Source: Astropecten irregularis (Eukaryota > Echinodermata > Asteroidea > Paxillosida > Astropectinidae). Taken from it: a DNA stretch of 64,000 bases. Numbering within the stretch: position 1 is the stretch's first letter; every line of letters begins with the position of its first letter. Shown here in pieces: positions 34,601 through 45,200 of this stretch. The translations under genes were made by a program, and so were the position numbers. Under the pieces are notes generated by a model, which searched no databases, was not told where the DNA came from, and saw nothing but the letters and a program-made list of their open reading frames with translations. Location: NCBI GenBank assembly GCA_963971285.1, contig OZ020257.1, positions 11,050,602 to 11,114,601 of the forward strand, in the 5' to 3' direction.

Positions 34601-34984
34601 AGGTGTGGCGACCATGGTACTTAGGGCGACATTTGGAGGTCACCTTAACGTCCTATCTACCTTTTAAAGGCATATTTCTACCGTTCAAATGTTGATACTA
34701 GACAGAGAATGCTTGCAATATGAACATAATTATATCACTTTCAAGTTCAGCGGTTTGGAGTAGATTTAGAAATAGTTAAGTAAAGTTTGTGCACAACCCA
34801 ATGGAAATGTCGCCCTGTTACGGACAAAGTAGTGTTATCATTACATTTTTTGGCTCACCACCGTGCACTAATTAATGAAAATCACTTAAACCATGTCGTC
34901 ATCCACTTATTATCTTGTGCATGTGTATCATTCCATACTGGTGTAACATGCCAACCCATCTACTTACAACGCTTCCTCGTCCAT
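22684..34984 (-). CDS. stra6: STRA6-like receptor for retinol uptake, 5' half; exons 2-3 duplicated, 3' exons not found
   Basis: Coding exons in transcription order: 34968-34984 (ATG, MDEEA), 33838-33907, 32734-32819, second copies 30330-30399 and 29221-29306, then 28144-28286, 24779-24911, 23975-24020, 23552-23665, 23279-23382, 22684-22739. All have GT/AG borders and compatible phases. STRA6 signature: LWPHYFHMRPSIPSPV, then hydrophobic helices (CAFAAMSTCVIFLFAGAWF, IAYYPLLLCL, LIAVFAPVFIIYLALLC) in the same order as vertebrate STRA6. Known: STRA6 is a multi-pass plasma-membrane protein that binds retinol-binding protein and moves vitamin A into cells. About 250 residues are covered (vertebrate proteins ~670). 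The exon ending at 22684 stops in phase 1 and no partner was found to its left, so the gene is either truncated by repeats or continues outside. A STRA6L/RBPR2-type paralogue is possible. Confidence 0.85.
23031..23256. mobile_element. MITE in a STRA6-like intron
   Basis: Perfect ends CTTTCTCAAAGCTCAGCTC and GAGCTGAGCTTTGAGAAAG, with CGGCTCC and GGAGCCG just inside. The interior CCATTTCGTGAATCCATTCTA is shared with the repeat at 63290-63325. Confidence 0.75.
24152..24441. mobile_element. MITE in a STRA6-like intron
   Basis: Ends TACCTCATAAATATTC and GAATATTTATGAGGTA bound ~290 bases without coding capacity. Confidence 0.7.
25708..25780. repeat. 14-bp minisatellite
   Basis: Five near-perfect units of GATCCAAGTTTCAA, with degenerate relatives continuing to about 25810. 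Confidence 0.9.
26083..26190 (-). mobile_element. tRNA-derived SINE, CGCTCCAGTC family
   Basis: Minus strand: GGCTCAGTTGGTAGAGC (A box), GGTTTGAATCCCGCTCCAG (B box) and a tail ending TTGTTCACTTTTCAATGA. Confidence 0.8.
28415..28903. mobile_element. Foldback MITE with ~200-bp arms
   Basis: Starts TATACAGTGTGTCCCC and ends with its complement. Both arms carry AAAAGAAATTGTAT, CACCGAGCAATTAC and TTGTCTTGAAAAGTC. One end of the local segmental duplication falls inside the right arm. Confidence 0.8.
28735..31165. repeat. Segmental duplication, proximal copy
   Basis: Nearly identical to 32205-34690 and in the same orientation. It contains the STRA6-like exons 30330-30399 and 29221-29306, a TTAA MITE and intronic DNA. 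It ends exactly at the assembly gap. Confidence 0.92.
29816..30129. mobile_element. TTAA-flanked MITE
   Basis: Left end TTAAAGGTAGTATCATAC and right end GTATGGTATTACCTTTAA are inverted repeats with TTAA at both outer edges. A TTAA target is typical of piggyBac-type and some other DNA transposons. No coding sequence. Confidence 0.7.
31166..31365. other. Assembly gap (200 N)
   Basis: Exactly 200 unknown bases, a conventional gap size. It interrupts homology between the two duplication copies, so structure here is uncertain. Confidence 1.
31366..31674. mobile_element. Partial MITE related to 54633-54967
   Basis: Shares CAGAACAGCACTCACAC, CTAATCCACCATGTACATGA and a right part CCCTGGAAGTTATACGTAC with the intact relative. 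Its left end is lost in the gap. Confidence 0.5.
31675..32204. other. Intronic DNA with short inverted repeats, no gene recognised
   Basis: Contains a C homopolymer near 31779-31792 and repeated CACGGCCTCGAGAG / ACGGCCTCGAGAG motifs at about 32080-32160. Confidence 0.5.
32205..34690. repeat. Segmental duplication, distal copy
   Basis: Second copy of 28735-31165. It carries exons 33838-33907 and 32734-32819. The latter encodes the same 28 residues as its twin, and the former differs at three residues (LD for GV, K for E). Both splice sites of each exon are intact. Confidence 0.92.
33330..33642. mobile_element. TTAA-type MITE (duplicated copy)
   Basis: The same element as 29816-30129, carried along by the segmental duplication. 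Right end GTATGATACTACCTTTAA. Confidence 0.7.
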
Positions 34985-35424
34985 GTTGAATGAGTACAGC
35001 AGGGAAAATGGAGCGGTATAGATGTACGTGTGTACAGAACAAACAAGAACGACGGTTAGAGTTAATGTTCACGTATGTACCATGGAGGTAGAAATACTAC
35101 CTCCATGTACATGTATGTACCAGCAATGATGCATGACTGACTTGTTATTATCAAAGCAAAACCTTCGTGACGCAGAAGTTTAATGGCATGCACACAGTAA
35201 TCATAACCAATATGCAAATAATGCGAATTTACGAAAGGCATTCAGATCATAACAAAGAAACAGCGACTTGAACTTCAACCTGAATTCAAGGGGTTTTCAT
35301 TGTCGGAATCCATATGGAAAGTGTTTTCACCTTGGTGGTTGAAGTTGATGGACCCACGGATGGCTCTGCTTCCGTCTAGAGCAGTTTCACGCTAAATTGT
35401 TTTGTTGTAAATAATTTGTTGATT
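34985..35424. other. Upstream region of the STRA6-like gene
   Basis: Immediately 5' of the inferred start codon. Contains a CTACCTCCATG/CATGGAGGTAG palindrome and ACATGT runs (about 35075-35120). No TATA-type promoter could be assigned. Confidence 0.35.
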
Positions 35425-35488
35425 TTTGTTGCTGTTGCTGCCGTTGTTGTTGTTGTTGTTGATGATGCTGTTGTAGTTGTAGTTGTAG

Positions 35489-35526
<38 letters not shown>

Positions 35527-35677
35527 GATGATGCTGTTGTTGTTGCTGTTGCTGTTTCTGTTACTGTAATTGTTATTGTTATGGTGTTGTTATTGCTGCT
35601 GTTGCTGTTGTTGTTGTTGTTGATGATGATGATGCTGCTGATGTTGTTGTTGTTGATGATGATGCTGCTGCTGCTGC

Positions 35678-35735
<58 letters not shown>

Positions 35736-35815
35736 GCTGTTGATGATGCTGTTGTTGTTGCTGTTGCTCCTGTTGCTGTTCTTGTTGTTACTGTTGTTGA
35801 TGTTGCTGCTTAGCT
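35425..35815. repeat. Compound trinucleotide microsatellite, mainly (GTT)n
   Basis: About 390 bases of GTT/GCT/GAT triplets with long pure GTT runs. It gives open frames in several registers, but these are artefacts of the repeat. Confidence 0.97.
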
Positions 35816-36400
35816 TCTATGTTGTTATTGTTGCATCAGCAGCTACAGAACCTTCTGCCAACAATGTACATTTCTCTGGCAGGGTGATGCCAATTGCATT
35901 ATGACGAAGCTTGAATTATACACACAACCATGACCGCCCAGCGTGTACATTAGACTTGATCTTGATTCAAACTAAAACCAAAGGCACGAGGAAAGGCTAC
36001 TAAAAAATAAAAGAAAGTGTGAACAGTGCGTTGGTCTTTTCGACGAAGAAGGTATCAAGGAGAGTATTATTAGGAATGTTGAAGACTTATACAGGGCAGG
36101 TGGAGTATATATGGATTGTCTAGGGGCGGAAAGTGGTTGGCTTGGAAATTAAATGCGCCAATGGGAGACTTTTGTGAGCACGCAATTGTGAGCATGCGCG
36201 CGTTGTTTTGCGCCTGCGCTGTTGTGCGTGCGCGTGCGCTGTTGACTTGAAGACCGGTTCTCCAAAGTCTCCCATTGAATAGCGACAGATGCATTTCGGG
36301 GCGATCAAAGCTAGCTAATTTTGTCTCTACCCCCTCTATTTCTTCTGTTTTTGAGTCTTTCTCCCTCCCTATATATTGCTTTGGCCTCTTTCTCTCCTTT
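35816..36400. other. No gene recognised
   Basis: An imperfect inverted repeat around CAATGGGAGACTTT (36157) and AAAGTCTCCCATTG (36264) flanks a GC-rich CGCGTGCGC core. Probably a small foldback element. Confidence 0.45.
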
Positions 36401-36402
36401 GA

Positions 36403-36597
36403 GCTGTTTCGCATGCAGCGGAACAGCTTTTGATTCACTCTTCTTCTTCTTCTCCTTAAATCCCATGAAATTTGCACACAAATTATTCTACACGCCACTT
36501 TGGTCACTTTTAAACAACCGATTTTAACCAAACTTGGTCTGAAGGAAGTCCATATGGGGTAGTTTACGTTATCATGACCTCATCAGGTGTCAAAGGG
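36403..36597 (+). mobile_element. Helitron-like unit, 5' fragment
   Basis: Begins AGCTGTTTCGCATGCAGC, the 5' hairpin seen in unit A, followed by CCACTTTGGTCACTTTTAAA and CCAAACTTGGTCTGAA as in units C and D. It stops at the junction with the LINE. Confidence 0.65.
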
Positions 36598-37830
36598 GGT
36601 GCATTCGCAAGGTGCTGACCGTATCAGGGTTAGTTGGTTTTGATATTTGAAGATTGCAGCACACAACATGGTGGTCAGTAAAAGAGTTCTCCTCAACTCT
36701 GCAGGACTGAACAAAGTCGTCATCCTGGCGGCTGAAGACCAAGTCCAGAATGTGGCCACTCCTGTGTGTTGGACTTTCCACGTATTGTTTGAAGCCAAGC
36801 GCTGACATGGACGACATAAATTGACTGACTTCAGAACGCAAAGGGGTATCAATGTGTGGGTTGAAATCACCAACGATTAGGAGTTTATGTGAGTTCAGGG
36901 CTAGAGTGCTGGTAAAACCGTCAAATTCTGTAAGAAACTGGCCATATGTTGTGAACCTGTTTGTTGGTGAGGGGGGTGGTCTGTAAATGACTACAATGTT
37001 AATATCCCTCCTAACATTTGTGAAATACGCATGTTCAAACGTTGTAGTGGCGTGACCAGAGTGGTGAAGGAACATTCCAAGTGGTTGTTTGTATAGTAAG
37101 CCGATCCCACCATAGTTCAGGATTTGATTGGGTTTGGCTGGTCAAGGCACACTCAAGAATGAATAACTTGGAGGAGTGAGCTCACCAATGATGACTGAAC
37201 TCTCATTAGTGAGAAAAGTTTCAGTAACTGCCACTATATCAATGTCGTGTTCTTGAACGTACTCAGAGAGAGAGATAGTTTTGTTGCGTATAGATCGCAC
37301 ATTCCAAATGCGAAGATTAAGCAAATCATTTTCACATGACGAAAGGGTATTGCTTTTGCAGGCTGTCCGATGTTTTGTCTTCCGAGATCCAGCCCGGATC
37401 CCTCTATGTGTAGGTCTTTTTGAGTTTATCCCAAGGTGTCGTATGACAGACCAAGTTCGTTGATCAAGGGGTAGTCTAGACCGAGTCTTTCCGATGGCAA
37501 GTAGTTGAGTTTTATTATATGAACATGCATACAGTTTGATTGCCGAAAGTGATCATCATTATTGGTCAAATAGTTGATTTTTCTGGGCCTGGGTTAAGCT
37601 CTACATCACCACAAGACAACAACGCCACATTAAAGGTTGCCATAGAGTTACTACAGTAAGGAATACAGGTCTTGCAGAATCCATTAGGCCTGCAGTAACA
37701 TTTCATAGCAACTCGTTCTCCTTTGCCGGCGTGGTTGCTATCAACAACCTCCAATTGTTGTAGGATTCCCAGGTACAATACACACAATAGCATCCCCTGG
37801 AGAAGGGTCTTTGATATGACTCCATTGTCC
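36590..37830 (-). pseudogene. Non-LTR retrotransposon (CR1/L2-like) 5' part: 2A-like N-terminus and AP endonuclease
   Basis: Three segments read 5' to 3' on the minus strand. The N-terminal segment (about 37566-37815) has a hydrophobic stretch (MLLCVLYLGI), a Cys-rich part and a 2A-like DVELNPGP. A frameshift separates it from the linker and endonuclease start (NVRSIRNK, VTETFL). One in-frame TGA at about 37139 precedes the rest of the endonuclease (VVIYRPP, GDFNPHIDT, SPTHRSGHILDLVFS, TDHHVV). Known: this domain nicks target DNA for reverse transcription. The reverse transcriptase is missing because the copy ends at the Helitron-like fragment. CR1/L2 placement rests on motif style only. Confidence 0.85.
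37584..37622 (-). other. 2A-like ribosome-skipping motif in the LINE
   Basis: Encodes LLSCGDVELNPGP, matching the D(V/I)ExNPGP consensus, which causes the ribosome to skip the last Gly-Pro bond. 2A-like sequences at LINE N-termini are known from sea urchin and other marine invertebrates. Confidence 0.88.
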
Positions 37831-38098
37831 TGGTTGATAATGCCTCAAATTCACAATGGGAATGGGTAGAAAATGCCTGTCATCGGCTGTGACTTCCCGA
37901 TACATTAAGTCAAATTCGAATAGCAGATCGTCTAGAAAGTCGTTGAAACAGATCCAGAGATGCTGGTATATTCTACAATAGTTACACTATCATTAGTCGG
38001 CAACCAGGGTTGTAAGTTGGCTGCAATCTCGGTAAAAAGGGTGGTATATGCGAAAGGTGTTGCTCGACGTGGCAGCCTGTTAGGCGCACAGAACACGG

Positions 38099-38262
38099 GT
38101 CACTTCTACCCTTATGCTAATTCCGATCAACTTCGTACTTGGCACATAGTTAGATCACCACCCCGAATACCGTGCAGAACAATTTCGTTATCACGACGTC
38201 ATCCAAATTTCAGGGCTCTTTATCTCTGGAACTGCAAGTCCGATATGCAACTCAAACTTGCC
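38099..38262 (+). mobile_element. Helitron-like family 1 fragment
   Basis: Shares CACTTCTACC, GATCAACTTC, TACTTGGCACATAGTTAGA and GGGCTCTTTATCTC with units A, B and F, and has no termini. Confidence 0.6.
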
Positions 38263-38426
38263 CCCCCCCCTTCCTCCTCGATCCGCCCCTGTTGTCTTTC
38301 GCTACTAGTGTAGGCGTACGTGGTGCAATATTATCCATGTATAGACCCTTTATTCCCGAGACACCATACTCAAAAGCAAAGATTAAGATGGAGAACTGAC
38401 CATAGGGCGCGTGTTAATTTGTTTCG

Positions 38427-38908
38427 GGGTGCACCCAAGTAAATAATTATGCCAAAATCCGTCCGCCGAGCTCACGAATAAAAGTTAAGCACTCAATATA
38501 TTTTAAATAAGAGAGTTGTGAGAGCTATGAAAATGAAGGATTGAAGAAATGGCATTGGACCTCCTGCCTGGACTCTGTTGGGCTTCCATTTGTGGCCATT
38601 TTTGATGCAATTGGGTGAGAAAGTGGGTCTATTTTAGCCGCTTTGCAGAGGGATGTTTTTTTGAAAATGGCTTCTTTGACTGGAGTGATCCACCTTGTTT
38701 TAGGGGTGGTCAGCTGAGAATGAGTATATCTCAAAAATTCAATGGTCACCCTACCATAAAATGAAAAGAAATTGAAAGGTGACATGTTCTTCATCATTTT
38801 TCTGTGCAACTTGAACAGCTGTGAGAGTTCTGTCTATTTTTAAATGATTTTTGAAGTTGGAGGATTTACCACTGTTCTCTATGGGAGTTTATTTACTTGG
38901 GTGCAACC
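38427..38908. mobile_element. GGTTGCACCCAAGTAAATA MITE, inverted copy
   Basis: Complete copy in the opposite orientation to those in units D and E. Ends GGGTGCACCCAAGTAAATA and TATTTACTTGGGTGCAACC. Confidence 0.82.
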
Positions 38909-38940
38909 TTTGTGAAGAATGCTGAATGAAATAATATTAT

Positions 38941-39041
38941 TGAAAAGTGAACAAAGAAAAATTGACTGGAGCGGGATTCGAACCGGCGACCTCCTGAATA
39001 CCGTACAGGCGCTCTACCAACTGAGCCACCCAGCCCTACGT
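38941..39041 (-). mobile_element. tRNA-derived SINE, best copy of the CGCTCCAGTC family
   Basis: Minus strand: GGCTGGGTGGCTCAGTTGG (head, A box), GGTTCGAATCCCGCTCCAG (B box) and an unrelated tail. The anticodon region is too long for a normal cloverleaf, so it is not called a tRNA gene. Confidence 0.82.
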
Positions 39042-39294
39042 TGCTGGTGAACCCAATTGTCAACTATCTTTGTTCGTTTGGCAGTCAGAAGCCATGAAAC
39101 CACGCACAATTACTTAACTCAGTCAGTTTCCCTTGTGGTTATTTCACGAATAATATGAAATAATATTAATTATAAAGGACTCTTGGTGGCGCTGTTCACA
39201 CGTTGCCAATGCGACTGGAAGCAAGTGAAAATCTAAAGAAGATTGTGTTATTTCTATAAATTTTAGCACGATAGTTGCGGTAAGCGGCGGTGTT

Positions 39295-42200
39295 ATGGCT
39301 GCTAAGCGAATAACCCAGGAAACCTTCGATGAGGCTGTGAAGGAAAATATCGAAGAATTTGAGATGCCACCGGAGGAAGCGCTTAATGACGCCATTCAGC
39401 AGTTCGAATCGCAAGGTACGTATGGCCCAGAAATCGGACAAATTCACGCGTGAAATCAATGGCAGAGTTCACCAGTTCACTCATGACGCAAATTTTGGAA
39501 AGGATTTCACTGAAGGACAAAGCGTTAGATCCTCTGGGGTTAGTGTGCTTTAGTCCACAAGGATTATTTTTAGACATGGCTTCAATCTAAGTTCTATTCT
39601 ACAGTAGGGCCTAAACAAACTCACCTAACGTAACTAGCATGCCTAGGCTAGGTAATGGTTAATACAATTACAAGCAGGTCCGATAGGGAATAAAAACAAC
39701 TTGGGGATTGTAGCTTTACGGGTCCTAAAACTATAAAGGAAAGGAAACTTCTTTTTGAAAAGTAACTTACCTACATATACTTTGTTGGTCTTCTCCTCTA
39801 TATTACCAAGGTTAATTTTTTGGAAAGAGGGCAGGGCTTTGATTTTTGAGGGAAATTATGGGGTAAAAACGGTAACCAAGATTGTAACATTTCACTGCCG
39901 CATGGACGGCCGCACACGAGAATAGTCTGGTTTCCACTCTGACATTTTGAGGACTCTTGATATGTTGGGTCTGGGCACTAGACTAACCAGACCAGACAAA
40001 ATGGCCTCACGCGTTCAGACGGCCTGTTTTAAAGTTTACAAGAAGCGCGTAAGAAAATTGAATTTTAACCCTGAAATGTTTAACAAATTTCTTCAATCTA
40101 GGCTTTTAAGGAACCAGGAACATTTGCTGGAAGTCAAAAGTATCATTTTTGAGGAGTAGAAGTTAGTTCAGAGCCAAAAAAATCAATGTGTTTTGGGATC
40201 CCGTAAACCCACAATCGCCAACAACTTAATACTAATAGTTTCTACTGTTCCAAAGTGATACTTTTTACTTTCAGCAAATGTTTTTGACGTCCTTATACTA
40301 GTTATAAATCCCCAGATAGAAGAATTTTGTGCAACGTTTCAGAGTAAAAATACTAGTTGCAATCTACAAAACAGCCTGTCGGCCATTTTGTCTGGTCTGG
40401 CTAGTCAAGTTTAGTCTGGTACCTACATGTACAACCAACGTATTGAAAGTCCACACAATGAGAGCAGACACTAGACCATGTTTTCGTCTGCGCGTCTGCG
40501 GCCGTTACGTGCATTCATTACTGTTCTTACCCCATAATTTCCCTCAAAAATTAAAGCCCTGCCCTCTTTCCACAAATTTAACCTTGTTAATAATATTAAA
40601 GAGGACACCACGAACGTATATTTAGGTAAGTTTCTTTATAAAAAGTTGTTTTATTCCCTTTATAGGTATCGGACCTGCTTGTAAACCGTTACCTTCACCT
40701 AAATATGTTGACCAGTTGGGCATGTGCATGATGTCCTCTTGAATATTGTTAATGTTTAGTGTTACTATTTTTAGCAAGGTTAAATTTGTGGAAAGAGGGC
40801 AGGACTTTGCTTTTTGAGGGAAATTATAGGGGTCCTAAAATTATCCTTGTGGACTAAAGCACACTAACCCCTGGTGTCCTCTAGGAAGGTTAATAAATTT
40901 GTGGAAAGAGGGCAGGGCTTTGAATTATTTTGATGGAAATTATCGGGGTCTGAAAATAATCCTTGTGCAAGTTGTGGACAAAAGCACACTCTTACCCCAT
41001 TCACTTACACTGTACAGGGTGCAAATTAATTGAAATTATACTGAACTTCAATTTCAGCTTTGTCATGTGTCTGTAGTATAGTAGTAGGCCTCTAGAGGCT
41101 CAGAGGGTTCTGGTCTGACTTCTGGAATTTTTTTGTGGAAAGAGAGTTTAAAGGTATGATTGGTAAAGGTCACAGAACAGCACTCACTAGTCATTACTCT
41201 TCAAATTCATTTTTGTTTGCATCTCAAAACGCCCTCGGTCGTGGGCACCAGTTCAGTCCCTTAGGGTTTGTGCACCTGTAAGGTGTCAAACTTCAAAGTG
41301 ATGTCCGTCAGTAGAACTCTTTCCAGGTGACAGGTAGGCATCTCACTTTCATCAAACCTCCATAGTAGCGGGAGTTGGGTGACTACATGCTAGCCCCATA
41401 CTAGCTAGGGCCAGTCTACTCCGTTACACTAGACTCTGTATCCTTGGCCCTACTCACGTCCATTGGAAGGCATTGAAAAACTGGGGGCACATAAACGCTT
41501 CTTATGAACCCCATATCTCTCAAGAAATTAACTCACACAAGAAAATCATAAATCCACAAATTTGGCGCATCTGCAGCCCTTCGTTTTTGAGAAATGTTTG
41601 ACTCTTTTTCCTGCGGCATTAGTTACTGCAGCGATGCACAACTCTGAGCATTGAAGTCCACGCACAAGCGCACTGCGTTGTTAATCTGGCAGCTGTTTGC
41701 GGATTACAGAAAGGTTAACCCTCGCCCGACTGCGTTCAGTTTGGTGGTGCGATACCTGATGCACTGTAATCTGTAAACAGCATCTAGTACTTGTAGCACC
41801 TTTGCAGTCATGTGCATAGGAATGACAGCAACTAGGATGCATTCTATTTAGATTGTCAATTGATGCTTATAACATAGCCTATAATTCGTTGCAGGTGTTA
41901 ATCTGATTAACATAATCAAGAAAGTACCTGCTTTTGATGGTGAAAATGGTGCCCTCATCAAACATCCCGTCCTTGAAGCGTTGGACCTGCTCAACAAAGT
42001 TTTGCAAGGGGAAATCCCAGGGCAGGAAACTGTCAAGGCTTATTTCACGAAATTCTCAGATGAGTGCGCTCTTGATATCTCTCACCGCATCGCTGCCGGC
42101 AGTAACAATGCCTACCCAACGCTGAAATTTCTGGTTCAGAAGTACCGTCAAGATAAGGAGATGTTGGTTGCAGCATTAGACAGCATGGCGGCACTGCTGA

Positions 42201-45200
42201 ATGGACAGCCGGACTTGGTCGATGCGGATGGAGTCCAGATGCTTTGTGACTGTCTCCAAGAGAACCTCCACGCTGATATGGTGGCGGTCTCATGCATGAC
42301 AACTATGCGCTTGGCGTGCACCATGCACGAGATGAACCGGAGGGCCTTCGTCAAGGCACAGCTCATTCCGCTTCTGTTGCAGGCCATTCAAGAAAACAAC
42401 CAGTCTGCTGTTGTCATCAGAGCGGCGTGTGGGGCCTTGAGAGTGTTGACAGTTGACGATGATGTCAGAGTTCCTTTTGGCAAAGCTCATGATCATGCTA
42501 AGATGATAGTGGAGGCTGGAGCTCTAAAGGTTGTAATTGACACGCTAAGAGGTACAATAGACACTTTGTCAAATTCAAATTGACTTTGTGATTATGCTTT
42601 TTAAATGACAGTGATCCATGATACAGATGCTAGTCTTGGTTCACGGCTTTATGTATTACCGGAACGTACATGTACAAACCGATTCCCCTCATCACTGACC
42701 CACATGCACGTACATGTGCATGTACGTAAAGACCTCTCTTTAATAATGTATTGGGAATCCTGTAAAGGCTGTGAGTTGTGAGCGCAACTCGTTATAACAT
42801 GTATAATGTAGCGCGCTATATCGTCTCCATGACACACTGTTAAATGATTAGGCCTACCTGCACTGGCCTGCATGCACAGACATGTGTATGTTTATAATTG
42901 GCTGTGCCTGACTTCAAAAGTAATGCATGCACAGTGTGTTTTCCCCGTTTTCGGGAGGAGATTTCACAGGATTCCCAAGATGTGTTAGTGACAGTTCTGT
43001 GCTTACAAGTTTGTTTAATGCGGATCACCTTGTACATGTACATGTATGCCGGTCAGTGCGGTTCGAGTATTCACACCAATAACGTCATGAACCAAGGCTA
43101 TAAAGATGCACAAAAGGGTGCCCAGTTCTCAAGAAGTTTTATTCATAATTGCTGCCCATTTAACATGTTTTAATCAACTTCTCACCCAGTCCATGCAGAT
43201 GATTCTTCGGTTGCTGGTGATCTGTGTCTGACTCTCAGCCGGCTCGCTGTACGCAATGAATTCTGTCAAGAGGTCGTTGACCTTGGCGGCTTGAAGCTTG
43301 TGCTGCAGGTACTGGACGCAAATGTCAACAACCAGGTACGATAAATTAACTGCCTCAAGCCAGGCTCTGCATTTGTATTTGTGAAAAATTAGGATGGCCT
43401 GGTTTTTCTGTTAGATGATTGTGATTAAGTCATATACCCTTATAAGTCATATGCCTGAGTCATATACTATGTATACAGATATTTGAATGTTTAACTTGCT
43501 ATAATTCTCTTTGTTACTGTTTAGACTATCGTGAAACAGGTTCTGTCCATGCTGAAGGTGATCGCAGGTAATGATCAGGTCAAAGTGGCTATCGTTAGTG
43601 CAGGAGGTCCCGGTGTGATAGTGACGGCAGTCAGTCAACACATCAAACAACCTGGGGTATTTATATTCTGCCTTTTTCCCACCATAACGGTTATGGTTTT
43701 ATCTGCATAAAATACTAAGGATTAGCCTTGACTAAGGCTGTGAAGCTTTTTCCGAGTGAGCTAGAGGAGTCTTAGCCCTCGTCGCACACATACATGTAAC
43801 TTGTACAGTGTATGGTGCTGACAGTCGATGAGAAATCAGCCTTGACCAGTTGATGCAAGCGCAATATGGTAATTATACATGCTATGCTAAACAGTCTACT
43901 CTGATTGGATAACGGCTATCAAGAAAATTTAAAGAAACAAATAAGGAAAGAGTGTCGGTTGCATCAAGGCTGTGTTTCTGCCTGAATTGGGGAGTGTTAC
44001 TTTATGCATGGGTGTGTGTGCATTACATATTGTGTATGCTGCATTTATGGTATTACACACAATCGCCACAACTGGGACGTGTGCAGCTGGCTGGCACGGT
44101 ATGTAAAGGGAGGCCAGTGTGTGTGGCGGGTGCCCCGTACTGATTGCTCGCGGGTAACAGCTTCACAGATTTGGTCAAGGCTAACCAATGCTATCTGATA
44201 TTGAGAGACGAAAGAGACTGAGATAATTTGCTTTTTTTGACAGCAAAACGAAAATGTAACTTGGAAAGGAAATCAGAACTTTGGACATACAAAATTTGTT
44301 GGTCGTATGCGTTGACTATAAAGAGGTAGCTTTTTTATATAGAGAAAAAACATTTTTAGGAGCTTTAAATTGGTTGACAGTTTTATACGAGGTGGCCTAC
44401 AGTTCTTTATCCAAATCTTGCTTTCATTGCAGAACTGTACATGTATGTCCTAGACACTCTGGTTATCATTGTGTGTTTTTGCTTCATGTTTCAGGTATGT
44501 GAGGCAGGTTTTGCTGCTATTGCTGCCATCACCCTGAGGAATCCCAGTCACTGTAAGGTAGTCATGGAAGCTGGTGCAGCTCCAGTCATTATACAGGCTA
44601 TGCAGGTACACCCAAAAGAGCCAGCTTTGCAGGTGAGTCTATAAGTTGACCCAATGGAGGTTCCAGACAGATGTGAGAAATGGATTGTCTTTATTAACCC
44701 TAGGACTCGCCCGGAAGGGCGTCCGCATGACATGTGGTTGCGTCAGATGAATCATTATTTTGCTGGGATGGGGATGGGTCGCGTGGCTCACTTGGGGATA
44801 TTAACCCTAACCCTATTCACCCACCACACAAGACAGCTGCTTACCACATATTACCACAGTCTCCACAGGGGGACTGGATCATAAGCCATGCATTACCACA
44901 CAAACAACACAGGTGGGGTATTGTGGTATTCAGTATATCACACTTAACACAGGAAATACCATGTGTGGTAAACTGGTATGCAGGAGGGTTATGGTTAATA
45001 AGGGTTGAAAGACATTTTACCCTCTCTAGATGTACCCCTTGTGTCAACATCTTGTTTTAACTGATTGGGGTATTTTAAACAGAACCGTAAGAGAGTTATT
45101 CTATGTCAAATCAACCGAATTTCTGAAAAGTTCCCAGATGACCCTCTCAGATTTACTTGACTCTTTGTTAAAATGTTCCACTAAGGCCAAAATGAACACA

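Noticed and set aside
35416..35904. Plus-strand frame of 162 codons rich in Val and Leu
   Set aside because: Produced by the GTT/GCT/GAT microsatellite. No sequence outside the repeat supports a protein.
38961..39041. Functional tRNA gene on the minus strand
   Set aside because: A and B boxes are good, but the anticodon arm region is too long and the same unit with its tail recurs as a SINE elsewhere.
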